A stretch of DNA of 64,000 nucleotides from positions 7,316,001 to 7,380,000 of the forward strand of contig NC_083520.1 in NCBI RefSeq assembly GCF_032362555.1, given 5' to 3'. This DNA is from Amyelois transitella (lineage: Eukaryota > Arthropoda > Insecta > Lepidoptera > Pyralidae). Below are positions 46,331-57,198 of the stretch, in pieces. The first letter of the stretch is position 1; the number at the start of each line of letters is the position of its first letter. Position numbers and translations under genes: made by a program. The notes under the pieces were generated by a model. That model was given only the letters and a program-made list of their open reading frames with translations. It was not told the DNA's origin and did not search any database.

Positions 46331-48466
46331 GTACCTATATTTGTACTTACTCGCGTTTTCGAAAAATGCTCAAACGATTTAAATTACACAGATTAAGCAC
46401 TGAAAATAACAGTGTAAGAAATTCCATGAAGATTGGTCAAGTAGCTTACAAACCTATACCTACACTTTCACATTAATATGGATAGGTACTATTACGTTAG
46501 TATGGATTTATGAGAATGGTTAATTATTTTCCGATTGGTCAATAGACTAGACAGTAAAATTTAACGTTTATTATGGATCCATATTTTTATTTAATCTTCA
46601 CTATGTTCTTTACGATCTTAATGGTAACTGTTATTTTTGTTAACAACTTCCTTAATGATACGACCACTCCATCTCTTTTCCGTGGATGTCGTAAAAGGCG
46701 ATTGTTAGTTGACTAGTCTAACGTCTTATTATCACAAAAAGTCTACATTAGGATTGTAGGGCTGCCTAGATTCACACCTTTTTTGTAACGATATTGATAA
46801 GAATAATCTATTTAATATAAAAATTATCGGGGTAAGTCCCTGGCGATAAAAAAATAACAAGCGGATTATCTTTTTGATGCTCTGGAATTATTCCCCTTCA
46901 GATATCGTATGTAGTACAACCCACCGCCTAAAGGAAGAAAAAGCCTTAGTCGCCTTCTAGACATTATTGGATTGTGGTGCAAAATGGGTCGTGGAACTCA
47001 AAATATATCGATTTTTATTTGATTAACGTGAACGATTTGTTGTGTTCAAAGTACCTATCTAGGTTTGCCGAAAATTATCGGCTTCACCGAAATACCTATC
47101 ACAAATTATTTGTGTATTGAAATTTTATCATAACATTAAAGGGTTCATAAATTGAAATTACAGGTCATTATCTTTTTTTGGTTTTGATATAAAACTCATT
47201 CATAAGACAGGGAAACTTTTGTTATCATTAGGTAGATAAATCCGATTATCTTGGTATTGAAAATTTAATTAGAAGAACCTTAATAAAAATATAGTTTTTA
47301 CTCAATCGCGAACATAATTTTTTTTATAAGTATGTATAGTGACATCTTTGTATCATGCGACATTGAAAATTTTCATACGACGACGTAATATCGTTGACAT
47401 TTCCATATATACATATGATACTAATGATTTAACTTGTAAAAGCGTCATTTACAAAGCTTATGATATCTCATAAATAGCCGGCCCATAATTATTTTCTTTT
47501 TTTTTAGTGACTTGAGTACCTAGATTTTCTTAATAATAAATAAAAAAAAGTTGCGTCGCCCGCGTGACTTCATATTCTGAAGAGATTTTCATAAATACGA
47601 CTGCCTACGACGAAACTACTGATAATTCAAAAAATAAGAAGGAAACCTAAATGAACATCTTAATTAATAGTTTGTAAATTGATAAGTAGTTGAAGGTAAA
47701 CATAACGCAAGCGCCTGCTAAATGATGACATCACGTTACGAAAATTAAAAGATTTTTTATTTAAGGAAATCTTCAAATATAAGATGAAAGGTTTCAAATA
47801 CAGTTAAAAAAAATTAAAAATACAATATACGTGAACGGAAAAGAGCAGCGTTTCACTCGTTATAATTCGTAAGCTATCATAGCCAAGCGAATAAGATGTT
47901 AAACACTAGTTTAGTTGTAACCTACAAGTCAATCTAAACCATCATCAATTACCTACAGCAAGCGAAGAAAAATAAAATAAAAATATCTTAAGAAACGTGA
48001 CAGCACGACCTCACCAATGCAAACTTAATTGATAGAGTACAAAAAGTGACGCAATAGTCAACAGCAATAAGTTTTTACAGATCAAACAACTGGTGAAGAG
48101 TTGCAATGGTGAGTCAAATGGGTTCAGTCATGCATTTATCTCACTTTTACTGCAACTCGCTAAAAATAATTTCCTTATTCCACTGGGTTTCGAAAGACTT
48201 TCCGTTGGTCTACGTAGCAGTGTTAAAAGATGTAATCTTTTAGCATTCTATAGAAGTAAGAGAGAAAGCTGTTTTTGTATTGAAAAGAAAAAGAAAGGTA
48301 ATACGGCTATAACTTTGTCAAACAAGACAAAAGATATTTATTAGAAGCCCCTACATTAATGTTCTTTGTTTTAAAAAAAAATATACAATCCAGACTAGAC
48401 TGATTTTGGTCAATTTTTTTTAATTAATCTGCATCTGTACTTTCATGCAACACAGGCACATTAGTT
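46331..48466. other. Intergenic, one transposon head fragment
   Basis: AT-rich. A family A head remnant at 46655-46706 ('acgaccactccatctctttt', 'ggatgtcgtaaaaggcgat'). No gene recognised. The 83-codon frame at 48093 has no motif I know. Confidence 0.5.
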
Positions 48467-48512
48467 TAGTTTATTAGTAAAACAATGTTTAGTTTATTAG
48501 TAAAACAAGTTT
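48467..48512. repeat. Tandem repeat, two units of about 23 bp
   Basis: 'gtttagtttattagtaaaac' followed by 'aat' is repeated once, directly adjacent. Confidence 0.8.
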
Positions 48513-48559
48513 TGTTTTCTAGCGATACACTGGCAGGCGAAATTAGGCAAGTGAAAAAG

Positions 48560-48690
48560 GAACAAAAGGCGGTGTGAACGTTACGTCTCGGAGTTGCGTC
48601 AAGGAGCCGCGTCAGAGCGGTCGTGATTGCGGCGCGCGCCGCGGACGCCCGTCACGCGCCCGTGGTCGCTGCACGAGCGGGCTGGGACGG
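48560..48690. promoter_or_regulatory. CG-rich island without Su(H) site
   Basis: A sharply bounded stretch of very high CG content (GCGGCGCGCGCCGCGG at about 48629) resembling the other islands but with no YGTGRGAA match. Could be an enhancer or promoter-like element. No transcript evidence. Confidence 0.35.
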
Positions 48691-48764
48691 ACTTGGGTGT
48701 TATTTGTCATTCTTTAGAATTTTTTTAAGATAATGTACATAGATAATACACTTTTTTTTTTTCC

Positions 48765-48850
48765 TCCCGTCCGGCCTCCGCAATCTTTGCAGGGAAACCT
48801 TACCCATATTGAATCATGGTTACACGTCCAATTCCCTGAATTTGCAAGCA
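48765..48850 (-). repeat. Interspersed repeat fragment (family B)
   Basis: 'cctccgcaatctttgcaggg', 'aaccttacccatattgaatc' and 'atggtt' match the reverse orientation of the family at 61565 and the 'ttgaaaccttaccc' portion near 52920. Confidence 0.5.
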
Positions 48851-49194
48851 CTTAACTCGGTAAAGTGACATTTGTACTTGATACGAACTCCTTTTTTAAT
48901 AAACAAAAAGTTCCATATGTATTTAAAAATAGGTTTCGAAATTGTTATCAATCTATCTTGCTTGATGCTTAGACAATTTTCTATCTATTTTAGATTTTGT
49001 ATAACTCTACAGATCATCCTTTAACTCTTTGGTTCATTGACCCGATGATTTCGATTCAAACGAATTTAACCCTATAAATTAGTTGTTGACATAATCCTGC
49101 CAACATCTCTTAGGTCTAACTCTTCCTCGGCCGATACACAGAAGTTGTGGATTTATTACCAAGTTAGTATAACTATGAAGATATTGCAACTGAG

Positions 49195-49345
49195 TCCGAC
49201 CCTGTCATGGACTCGCCACAGGCGATAGTTTTCCCACGGTCGCGGCCGGCTCGCTTCGTGGCCAAGTATAGTTCTGCCATTTGCATGCCCGCCCCCCACC
49301 GCCTACTGTATTACACCGCCAACATACCGTGCATAGCCGCATAGT
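49195..49345 (+). promoter_or_regulatory. GC-rich island with Su(H) site
   Basis: TTCCCACG at 49231-49238, followed by GGTCGCGGCCGGC and a C-rich stretch. No proneural E-box at six-base spacing. The 69-codon minus-strand frame across it is probably compositional. Confidence 0.5.
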
Positions 49346-49892
49346 GATCTTCCCATGACCAACAGATGACTCCTTAATCTCGCCGGATAACATTTCAAAC
49401 GGGATCCAATTCATCCATTTATAGACGAAATCTCATACTTGTATAACTAGATTGAGCGAGATTTATCACTCTTCAGATGTTCCGGCGCAAAAAGTTCATA
49501 ATTAAAGCTTTACAGATAGACTTGTAATTAATCCTGAATTACTTTTGACGTAGTTTGACTGATGTTAAATGAAAATGACGCTAAGGAATAACGCCCCTTT
49601 ACTCGAATCTATAGCACCTCCTACAACGAATAAAAAGTTTAGAGGTTACCTTCTAATATAATAGCTAATGGATGTTTCCGTTAATACGCATAGTGAGGGA
49701 TTCAAAAAAGACTAACTAGTCTTCTTATCAACTGATTAAATTGTTATTGAGAAAAATGGTTGATATAATTCTTTGGTTAGGTATTGCCCGACTGTGATCA
49801 ATTTAATCAGTTATCTTAAGAGTCCGATATAAAGCACAGCCTAAAGCCATAAAGGTAACAAATTTAGTATGTTGGTTCGTCATAATACAATG

Positions 49893-49962
49893 AAATCATG
49901 CCTCTTTTCCAAAGAGTTAGACAGAAGTGTTTCTTTCGCTTCCATCACCGGTTTCTTACATG
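49893..49962 (-). repeat. RTE LINE 3' end fragment
   Basis: 'aatcatgcctcttttccaaa', 'agacagaagtg' and 'tttctttcgcttc' follow 12862-12950 of the intact LINE, with decay and a small deletion. Confidence 0.5.
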
Positions 49963-50569
49963 GTCGTCAGTTTAAGGTAAGTAGGTACTCTTGACATAAC
50001 ATTTCGGATATATAATGTTCCTGGAGGCTAACAGAAGGTACTTTATGAGAATTTTCTACAGGACCGCAAAACAACAGAATTAAGTACCTAGATCTCAGTG
50101 ATACTCAAAAACTGTAACTTACTTAAGTAGTAAAAGAAGCAATTTCACATCTGTTTTTATATATTTACTCTTTGTATAGGTACCTCAAAATTTATAATAA
50201 GCCGTCTACCAAAGAAGCAGAAATATATATAATTACAACCCCAGAACGCCCATTTCAATCCTTCTAGCATTATAATGAATTAAATTAGTAGGTAGGTAGG
50301 TTATAGTTCAACGGTGTTTTTATATGAACCGGTTAAGGCTTCTTTTTTGGGTAACCTCTCTTTTTGTGGTGCCGTTGTTTTAGTTGATTAAGGTTGTGTT
50401 GACCTTCTGCAATCAAGTCGACCATATCACTGCATAACCCAAATATTATACTGCTGTAAAGTTCTATCCAAATCATAAAACAGTGAAAAAGTTACAAATT
50501 AACGTAAATAAATTAAAATAGAGTAACAATACCTACTATAACAAATATTTTTGCTATTAATAATTTCAT

Positions 50570-50720
50570 ATTAATATTATAAATGCGAAAGAAAGTTCGT
50601 TTGTTTGTAACCTGTTCACGCTAAACGAATTAAATGAAACATAACTCAGTTAACGAAGTAAAATGTGTAACGCAAAAAGTTTTCAACCAATTTCACGAGT
50701 CTTTATCAAAATCAAATTTC
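50570..50720 (-). repeat. Interspersed repeat end
   Basis: 'ttaatattataaatgcgaaa' 'gaaagttcgtttgtttgtaa' is the reverse complement of a frequent moth repeat end, also at 29650 and 54070. Confidence 0.5.
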
Positions 50721-50914
50721 ACATCTCATTCCGTGTTTAAATGTAAAAAAACTACCAACGTCAATCCAATAAACTTGGAAGCCCGTCCAGAGTTATGACT
50801 ACCGATAACTTCCAATAAGACAGCTTTTTGCTCTGATTCGAATCTAAAAAGTGTGTTCGCAAAGAAAGCAAAGACTTTATTGGTATTGCAGTTATTTGAG
50901 ATTTTATTGAGAAA

Positions 50915-50965
50915 AGAGTTCGGCGGCCGTTCCCACGGTGAGCCTTCCGGCGCGAGGCGAATTTT
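50915..50965 (+). promoter_or_regulatory. Su(H) site in a short GC-rich island
   Basis: TTCCCACG at 50930-50937 within 'cggcggccgttcccacggtg' and the adjacent 'agccttccggcgcgag'. Short, with no E-box nearby. Confidence 0.45.
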
Positions 50966-51044
50966 GACAGATACCTTTGGAATTACGATGAAGGAAGTAG
51001 CGATAGTAATTTTGTATTTTTAATCTGTATTGGTATACTTTGTA

Positions 51045-51192
51045 TTTGTAGGCGATAGGCAACCTGTTACTATTTGAATTTGAATTTCTACCATTATATC
51101 ATACAACTGAACGTGACCTTTCTGTCTTTTCAAAACTGTTGGCTCTGTTTACCCTGCACAAAGGATAAAGGTGATTATATGTATGTATGCGT
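51045..51192 (+). repeat. RTE-derived short element, 5'-truncated (family A)
   Basis: 'aggcgataggcaacctgtta', 'actgaacgtgacctttctgt' and 'ttggctctgtttaccctg' with a TATGTATG tail. The short frame across it is not a host gene. Confidence 0.7.
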
Positions 51193-51317
51193 ATTGATTG
51201 CTTCTCATAGTTTATTATATTTCTCCAAGCGAGCTCGTCGGTTCCGCGTACTCTTGACAGGTAATGTATGAAATAATTGATAGTTTATGATAGTAATTTG
51301 TAATATTCCAATTAACT

Positions 51318-51505
51318 TAAGGGCTTATTGGGATTCCTTTCACTTGGGATTCCTCTTGCAGGGGATGGGCTAACAACCTGTCACTATTTGAATCTCAATT
51401 CCATCATAAAGCCACAGTTGAACGTGGCCTTTCAGTCTTATCAAGACTATTGGCTCTGTCTGCCACGCAAGGGATATAGATGTGACTATTATGTATGTGT
51501 TAACT
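51318..51505 (+). repeat. RTE-derived short element, 5'-truncated (family A)
   Basis: 'gatgggctaacaacctgtca', 'ttgaacgtggcctttcagtc', 'ttggctctgtctgccacgca' and a TATGTATG-type tail, 125 bp after the preceding copy. Confidence 0.75.
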
Positions 51506-51928
51506 TGAGTAACATCTTCCAAGTTAAAAATTTAAAATGTTTTAATGGTAAAATGCAGTGACATGTATAATTCTATGAAGATCTCATGAAAACGTGCATT
51601 ATGACAAGCCAATCATGCAATACAATGGTGATAATTGACGGATGGATCAAATGACAATCGACAAAAGATTGAATCGACCGAAAGATAAACTTAATCATTA
51701 ATTTCAACTTTCGCTTTCTCACAAGTTACAATACATATCACGCATTTTATAGACTTTTGGTAGCCGATAAAAGAATCTGGTTAACATTACAACGTGGGAT
51801 CAACTTATACTTAACTAATTTGTTAGTTTTGACATCTCTCAAATTTCTATATGTCTCTGACTTCCATGGTCTCAGATACGGCAAGATGAGAAATGATAAC
51901 TTAAAGGTTTTTGGAAATGCACATTAAT

Positions 51929-51960
51929 CTAATCTAGTAGGTTAGTACCTACTAGATTAG
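51929..51960. repeat. 14-bp inverted repeat, 4-base loop
   Basis: CTAATCTAGTAGGT (51929-51942), loop TAGT, ACCTACTAGATTAG (51947-51960), perfect. Confidence 0.85.
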
Positions 51961-52069
51961 TCTACATATATTAAATTCAATTGCTATTTGTTTGCCTCCA
52001 AAAAATCGAAATTTAAAGGCGCCAAAAAGTATCTTTAATCAGCACTTATTACATATAAAATAATTTTTA

Positions 52070-52262
52070 CATACATACCTACATAAAATGCCGTCTTTTT
52101 CCATTACGGGGTAGACAGAGCCAACAATATCGTTAAGATAGAAATACTTACTACGTGCTGCTGTTATGGCTTAATGGTGGTGTTGAGATTCAAATAGCGT
52201 TAATAAATTGACAGGTTACTAGGCCCTCGACTTAAAGTAGAATCCAAAGATTTTTGCCTTAT
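52070..52262 (-). repeat. RTE-derived short element, 5'-truncated (family A)
   Basis: Minus strand: TATG-type tail, 'ttacggggtagacagagcca', 'ggcttaatggtggtg' and 'tgacaggttactaggccc' in the family order. Confidence 0.65.
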
Positions 52263-52424
52263 TATTTTTCATAAATAAATATATAAAATAAATTAAGTAT
52301 TACTAATTTGTTGTCGCTATCTACAGGTGACAATTAATACTGCGCGGGCGCCACCACCTAGTTCTGAAAACCGATTTTCGCATTTTATACCACGACGCTA
52401 ACGGACTATTAATTAAGAATGTTA

Positions 52425-52530
52425 ATTCATCATTAAGTTATACAGCTTAACGTGGCATTTTAGTCTTTGGAAGTCTTTGGCTCTGTCTACTCCGTAAGGG
52501 ATAAAGATGTGATTATATGTATGTATCTTA
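52425..52530 (+). repeat. RTE-derived short element tail (family A)
   Basis: 'catcattaagttatacagct', 'aacgtggcattttagtcttt' and 'ggctctgtctactccgtaag' with a TATGTATG tail. Confidence 0.7.
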
Positions 52531-52637
52531 CTTTAAAATTACAAAAATCAAAAGAAGTCTTAAGAATTTTCATACAACATAGTTTCACTTTCAATTTCAG
52601 ACAGATTGCCGGCTAGATTATGCTAGGTAGACTTAAT

Positions 52638-52872
52638 TTGTGCCGTGTGATTTCCGGCACCAAAAGAATAAGGAATAGGACCCCTATCTCTTTCCCATGG
52701 ATGTTGGAAAGGTGACTAAGGGATAGACTTATGAACTTGTGATTTTTCTTTAAGGCGATAGCATAGTAACCTGTCACTATTTGACAGTACCTGAACTGTA
52801 CCTGTTGAACGTGTCATATCAGTCTTTTCAAGGCTGTTGGCTCTGACTACCTCGTAAGGGATATAGACGTAA
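52638..52872 (+). repeat. RTE-derived short element (family A), near full
   Basis: Head 'gccgtgtgatttccggcacc', 'atctctttcccatggatgtt', 'gactaagggatagactta', 'agtcttttcaaggctgttgg' and a tail without TATG. A family B repeat follows immediately. Confidence 0.75.
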
Positions 52873-53103
52873 TGCTCTTACGGTGAGGGAAAACGTTGTG
52901 AGAACACACGCACAGTTTCTTTGAAACCTTACCCAGTTCGAATCATGGTTAGCATCTAGATGTGTTACTATGATCCGAAATGGGTAAGATTTCAAAGATT
53001 CGAAGGTCAGATGGGATTCGCTTCGTGTAACAACCTTTCTCTTCAAATCCATGGTCAAGGGCGTACCTGGACTCTTCTTCAAAGTGTGAAGATGTAACCG
53101 GTA
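52873..53103 (+). repeat. Interspersed repeat (family B)
   Basis: 'ctcttacggtgagggaaaac', 'cgaaggtcagatgggattcg', 'catggtcaagggcgtacc' and 'gatgtaaccggtac' match 33345-33563. TGTGAGAA at 52897-52904 is part of this repeat, so it is not counted as a Su(H) site. Confidence 0.7.
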
Positions 53104-53184
53104 CTATGTATCTAAACGAAAGAAGATCTTCAGACAAAACATCCGTCATGACATTCATATTAATAGATTGCAATTAGCCTCAGA

Positions 53185-53285
53185 AGACATGCCCACGCGT
53201 GGGTGTTTGTTTTTGTGGGCGCGTGGGAATCACACGAGCGGCCATTCACACGCGTCGTCCGATATCCGAGTATGTGTGAACAGCC
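53185..53285 (+). promoter_or_regulatory. Su(H) site beside a CCCACGCGTGGG palindrome
   Basis: CCCACGCGTGGG (53192-53203) lies 18 bp before CGTGGGAA (53222-53229), then CACACGAG and CACACGCG. CACGCG is a HES-type site, so this could be a Notch input plus HES feedback site 5.9 kb upstream of the second HES gene. Inferred. Confidence 0.5.
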
Positions 53286-53469
53286 TTATTATTTTATTAT
53301 ACGGCTATATTTAGACTTCAGTAGCAAAAGCTATGAAATTTATCGATTTGATAACACGTCTTACACGTAATTTAGTTAAAGCTATCAAAATCAGGAGATC
53401 CTTGCTTGAATTTGGCCTTCGAGTATTTTCGAAACTAATAGGTCTATATACTCAGTAAGGGATAAATAG

Positions 53470-53545
53470 ATATACATAACCACGTCTTCATCCCTCACGG
53501 GATAAACAGAACTAACAGTCTTGAAAATACTGATTGGCCAGAGAA
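53470..53545 (-). repeat. RTE-derived short element tail (family A)
   Basis: 'accacgtcttcatccctcac' 'gggataaacagaac' and 'acagtcttgaaaatac' in minus orientation. Confidence 0.6.
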
Positions 53546-53604
53546 AAAAGATTTAAGTTGTATTAAAATCCAGTAAGTAATGATTTATTGCTTAAAACAT
53601 GGGA

Positions 53605-53690
53605 AAGAGTTTTTTTTTTATTTATTTTAACTTTATTGTACAAAATAAAAATTTAAGTACAGCATAATTGGCGGACTTAATGCTTGAAGG
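53605..53690 (-). repeat. LINE 3' end fragment (family C-like)
   Basis: A T-rich stretch, then 'aactttattgtacaa' and 'ttggcggacttaatgc', similar to the 'ttattgcacc...aaggcggactta' end at 43405. Confidence 0.45.
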
Positions 53691-53818
53691 CTCATTAGAC
53701 CTTTCGCTTTGTTTGATGTTTTGCTACTTAGACTTTCTGATCGGAAGGGCTTTGTTCAAGCATAATGTAAAAATTACCGATAGTACTATACTTTTACAAC
53801 CTACGCACTACATCATGG

Positions 53819-54398
53819 TATAGGTCGCGCGGTGGTTAAAGAACGCTCGGCAAAAATAGTGGGGGCAATCGGCGCATGTGTACATTCGCGCTCAAAAATG
53901 CTAAGGGAAATTTTTTTTTTTATTTATTTAATACTAGCTGTTGTCCCGCAATTTCGCCCGCGTGATTTTCCAAAAAAAAAGTAGCCTATGTTTTAACTCA
54001 GTTATTTAACTATATCCATATCTTATAATATTAGTATGGATTTTGTGCCTTATAAATACTTATAATCCCTACTTATATTATAAATGCGAAAGTGTGTATC
54101 CCTACTTATATTATAAATGCAAAAGTGTGTATGTGTAAATTTTATTTTTTGGCATTTGTTCCCATTACGACTTACTATTAATACGATAAAACAATCTGTA
54201 CGCAACAGTACCCAAGAGACACGGGACGCGCGAACTCAACGCGGGAAGTAAAGAGTGACTAATCCACCAATACGTGTCGCCGTCGGCGCACACCCGCCCC
54301 CCCTCTCTCCTCGTCGCACCTAATAGACCTAAAAATTGATCACTGCGCATGCCCCTTCTACTTTTGCCGAGCGTTCTTAAACCACCGCGCGACCTATA
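53819..54398. mobile_element. Segment bounded by 37-bp terminal inverted repeats
   Basis: Arms 53819-53855 and 54362-54398 are reverse complements with one mismatch (TATAGGTCGCGCGGTGGTT and on to CGCTCGGCAAAA), 506 bp apart. Weaker inverted similarity ('ggggca', 'gcgcatg') continues inward. The interior holds other repeat ends and a GC-rich part (54230-54360), and encodes nothing recognisable. Could be a non-autonomous DNA element or foldback. Target duplication was not found. Confidence 0.5.
53930..54135. repeat. Nested repeat ends and a 33-bp tandem duplication
   Basis: 'tactagctgttgtcccgcaa' and 'aagtagcctatg' belong to a common moth repeat. 'cctacttatattataaatgc' followed by 'aaagtgtgtat' is present twice in tandem (about 54068-54133). 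Confidence 0.5.
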
Positions 54399-54512
54399 AA
54401 TGCGATAAGCGGCAATGTGCCCCTGCGCATTCTTCACAATTATAATTATGTAAAAAATTACATTCATTGATATTTACTTTTCACGACATTCTATATCATC
54501 TTAAATACATAA

Positions 54513-54553
54513 ACAAAATCACGCTTTTTTCCCAGAGAGGTAGGCAGAGAAAA
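54513..54553 (-). repeat. RTE LINE 3' tail fragment
   Basis: 'aaaatcacgcttttttccca' then 'gagaggtaggcagaga' matches the extreme 3' end of the LINE at 12860. Confidence 0.6.
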
Positions 54554-54909
54554 TAAAACTACATCTTAGAAGCAATTAATTTATTTTCTTCAAAGCATTA
54601 CGATAATGAATTACCATGTTACACAACGTCGAACTCATTTTCTTAGAGATTTGCAGAGGTAAGTCCCTTGTACGACTCCTACTTTTTTGTAATTAGTTGT
54701 TTTATCGTTCACAGTATTTGCTTAGGAGTATCTTCTTAAACAACAGTCAAATAGATGTTTTTTTATCTAAACAAAAAATATTTTTTACATAAAAGCTAAT
54801 AAAAATGACAGATTGCTTATTATCTCAAATTGCATTGTACCTATGCGGGAATGAGATTTCGATTAAATTCTTGTTGAATTTTCAACTCTGTAAGTATGTA
54901 CCTATTTAA

Positions 54910-55145
54910 AGAAATACTAGCTGTCCCGGCAAACGTTGTTTTGCCATATAAATATTTTTTTATTAATTTCTAGTTTAAAATTTTTTTTAAGTGTGGACAA
55001 CCCTTATCACTAAGTGGTATGAAAAATAGATGTTGACCGATTCTCAGACCTACTCAATATGCTCACAAAATTTCATGAGAATCGGTCAAACCGTTTCGTA
55101 GGAGTACGGGAACGAACATTGTGACACGAGAATTTTATACAGGTA
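54910..55145 (+). repeat. Interspersed repeat with conserved 'cggcaaacgttgttttgcc' start
   Basis: Starts 'tactagctgtcccggcaaac' and ends 'aatcggtcaaaccgtttcgt' 'aggagtacggg'. A widespread insect repeat type, class uncertain to me. Confidence 0.5.
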
Positions 55146-55554
55146 TAAAATTATTCAGTATTTGAAAGCCACCAGATAAATTTCAACTATTGACCTCGTA
55201 GCAAGGCACGCGCGATGCCGATAAAAAGCTAAATAGCGATAGTTTCAAACGCTAGGCATGGGAACCTGAAATTTGGCATGTATGATGTGTAGGGTACTAA
55301 GAGATTCTCACAGATTCAATACAAACTTTTCACGTGATAAGCCACCAAAGCTAGTTCTAAAATAAAACCCTGAGAAAATATATGGGTAACGCTAGATGAC
55401 GTCATGGTATGTAAGTACGTCATGGTGACGTCATCACACAGGATGCGTCCGCAACCCGGTCGCAGCGTGGGGTCAGGGAAATTCTCAAAACTAATTCTCA
55501 ATTATGTGATAAACATTTTTTATTAATTTGTTTGGTGATGTCATGTGTATCATC

Positions 55555-55740
55555 GCGTTAGTAGACCTTTGTAGTATAGTGGTGATCTGTTTGACTCTGA
55601 GTCATGAGGTCGATGGTTTCATCCCCAGTCAGGTCATAATATAAACGGGGTCTTGGTTATTTTCGGAAATCATTTTTTGTGTTTTATGGCATAATACACA
55701 TATTAGGTTGAGGCTAGCCTATAGATATAATACTATAGAT
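55555..55740 (+). repeat. tRNA-derived SINE candidate
   Basis: A tRNA-like head: A-box-like TAGTATAGTGGTGATC at about 55572, an anticodon-arm-like GACTCTGAGTC, and a B-box-like GGTTTCATCCC at about 55616. An unrelated AT-rich body follows. Not an intact tRNA, because the acceptor stem and T-loop are imperfect. Confidence 0.5.
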
Positions 55741-57062
55741 GTAATATTTATTTTATTATCATAGCCAAGGAAACTTACTTCGGTGTCAACTCAATTACTG
55801 CGAATTGTTCCAGCACGTTTTTCATATTAATGAGAAACCAATATGACGTTACAGAATCTATTATAGAAAAACGAAATGACCAAGTACCAACAACAAAATT
55901 ATCACTAAGACTTATTAAGTCATTTATTGAATGACTCATTTCAGCTCGTGCCTCGCATAAAAAACTACTACAATCATTTGTTTACAACAATATATCAATT
56001 GACGTAAATGCAAAATTACACAATCATTATTATCGTATGTTTATGGAAATAAGACTAAGTACGAGTTATGGTAAGTACTTACATCATATAAAGATACATA
56101 CGTGCACATTTTCAAGACGTGTGGGACAGTGGGATTTGAGAAATTCCTATCTATATAATATAAATTCCCATATACTAATAATAATTCAAAATACATATAA
56201 AAAATCTTATATCGTATAAGCACGAAAAATAATCCCTTTAAAAAGACGAGTATATAAATATAAATCAACAAAGTTTACTCCTAAACTTGCATTAATATGA
56301 ATTTTCAACACAATATAGATCCGTCTAGATTACTTCCATACAAAAAAAAGCATTTCATGAATAATGTTTTTTGTTTTCTCATGGCACAACGATGATTGAA
56401 GTGATTAATCTGTGATAAAATGTTTGAAAGCTCTGCATTTCTTTCAAATGTCATTTGCTATTTTAATAAAACGCGCACGTTATTTCATCTCGGCTTTCAT
56501 TACAGTCTAATGCAATGCGAAGGTTCAAAACCAGTTATTTCAAATGTAAGTTATTACAATAAATATACCTATTGACTTGCACTGTGGTCACATTTTGGTA
56601 CTTTGGACTTCGAACCTAAAACTGTTTTTATTATTCTCTTTACACTGGGAACTCCATGGTCCGCGCCACACAAAGGATATCTAAATATTATGAGTCATCA
56701 ACGTAGTAAGAGAAATCAGCTGTTTTAAGGAAAATGACGTCGAATACTAAGAATCTTGATGTGGATTTGTTTATTCGTATATATGGTAAAATTCTAATAT
56801 TATTGTTGTAGTCTGAAGGCGTCAGTGTAAATGTTTAGTCTGTCGTGAAGAATTGCTTAACAAAATAAATTGTGTCATTGTGTCCGAGAATTTGTGATTG
56901 AGATTTGCATGCAAAAGTTTCAAGTAGGTAAGTCAAAACAAATTAAGTACTTATTGTAATTTTAGCTACACTTCTTAAAGTATCTTCACATATTCTTATA
57001 AATAATGCTTTTAACTCTCTCCTCATTGCATTATATAAACAGATTTGTTTTTTAAGAAAAAG
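55741..57062. other. Intergenic, no gene recognised
   Basis: AT-rich. Overlapping frames on both strands at 56037-56271 look like chance. Confidence 0.45.
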
Positions 57063-57198
57063 AAGGGATTCTTCTTTTAGGCGATAAACTAGCAACCTGT
57101 CACAATTTGAATGTCAATTCTATCATTAAGCCAAACAACTGAACTTGCCTATAAATATTTTCAAGCCTGTTGGCTCTGTCTACCCCGCAAGGGACATA
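57063..57198 (+). repeat. RTE-derived short element, 5'-truncated (family A)
   Basis: 'ttaggcgataaactagcaac', 'ctatcattaagccaaacaac' and 'ttggctctgtctaccccgca' 'aggga', without a TATG tail. Confidence 0.7.

Noticed and set aside
52897..52904. TGTGAGAA, a consensus Su(H) site
   Set aside because: It is part of the family B repeat, so not counted as a locus-specific enhancer site.
54165..54467. 100-codon minus-strand frame
   Set aside because: Lies across the terminal-inverted-repeat segment and its GC-rich part, with no protein motif.
55558..55635. Possible functional tRNA gene
   Set aside because: A- and B-box-like sequences are present but the cloverleaf does not close; a SINE head is more likely.
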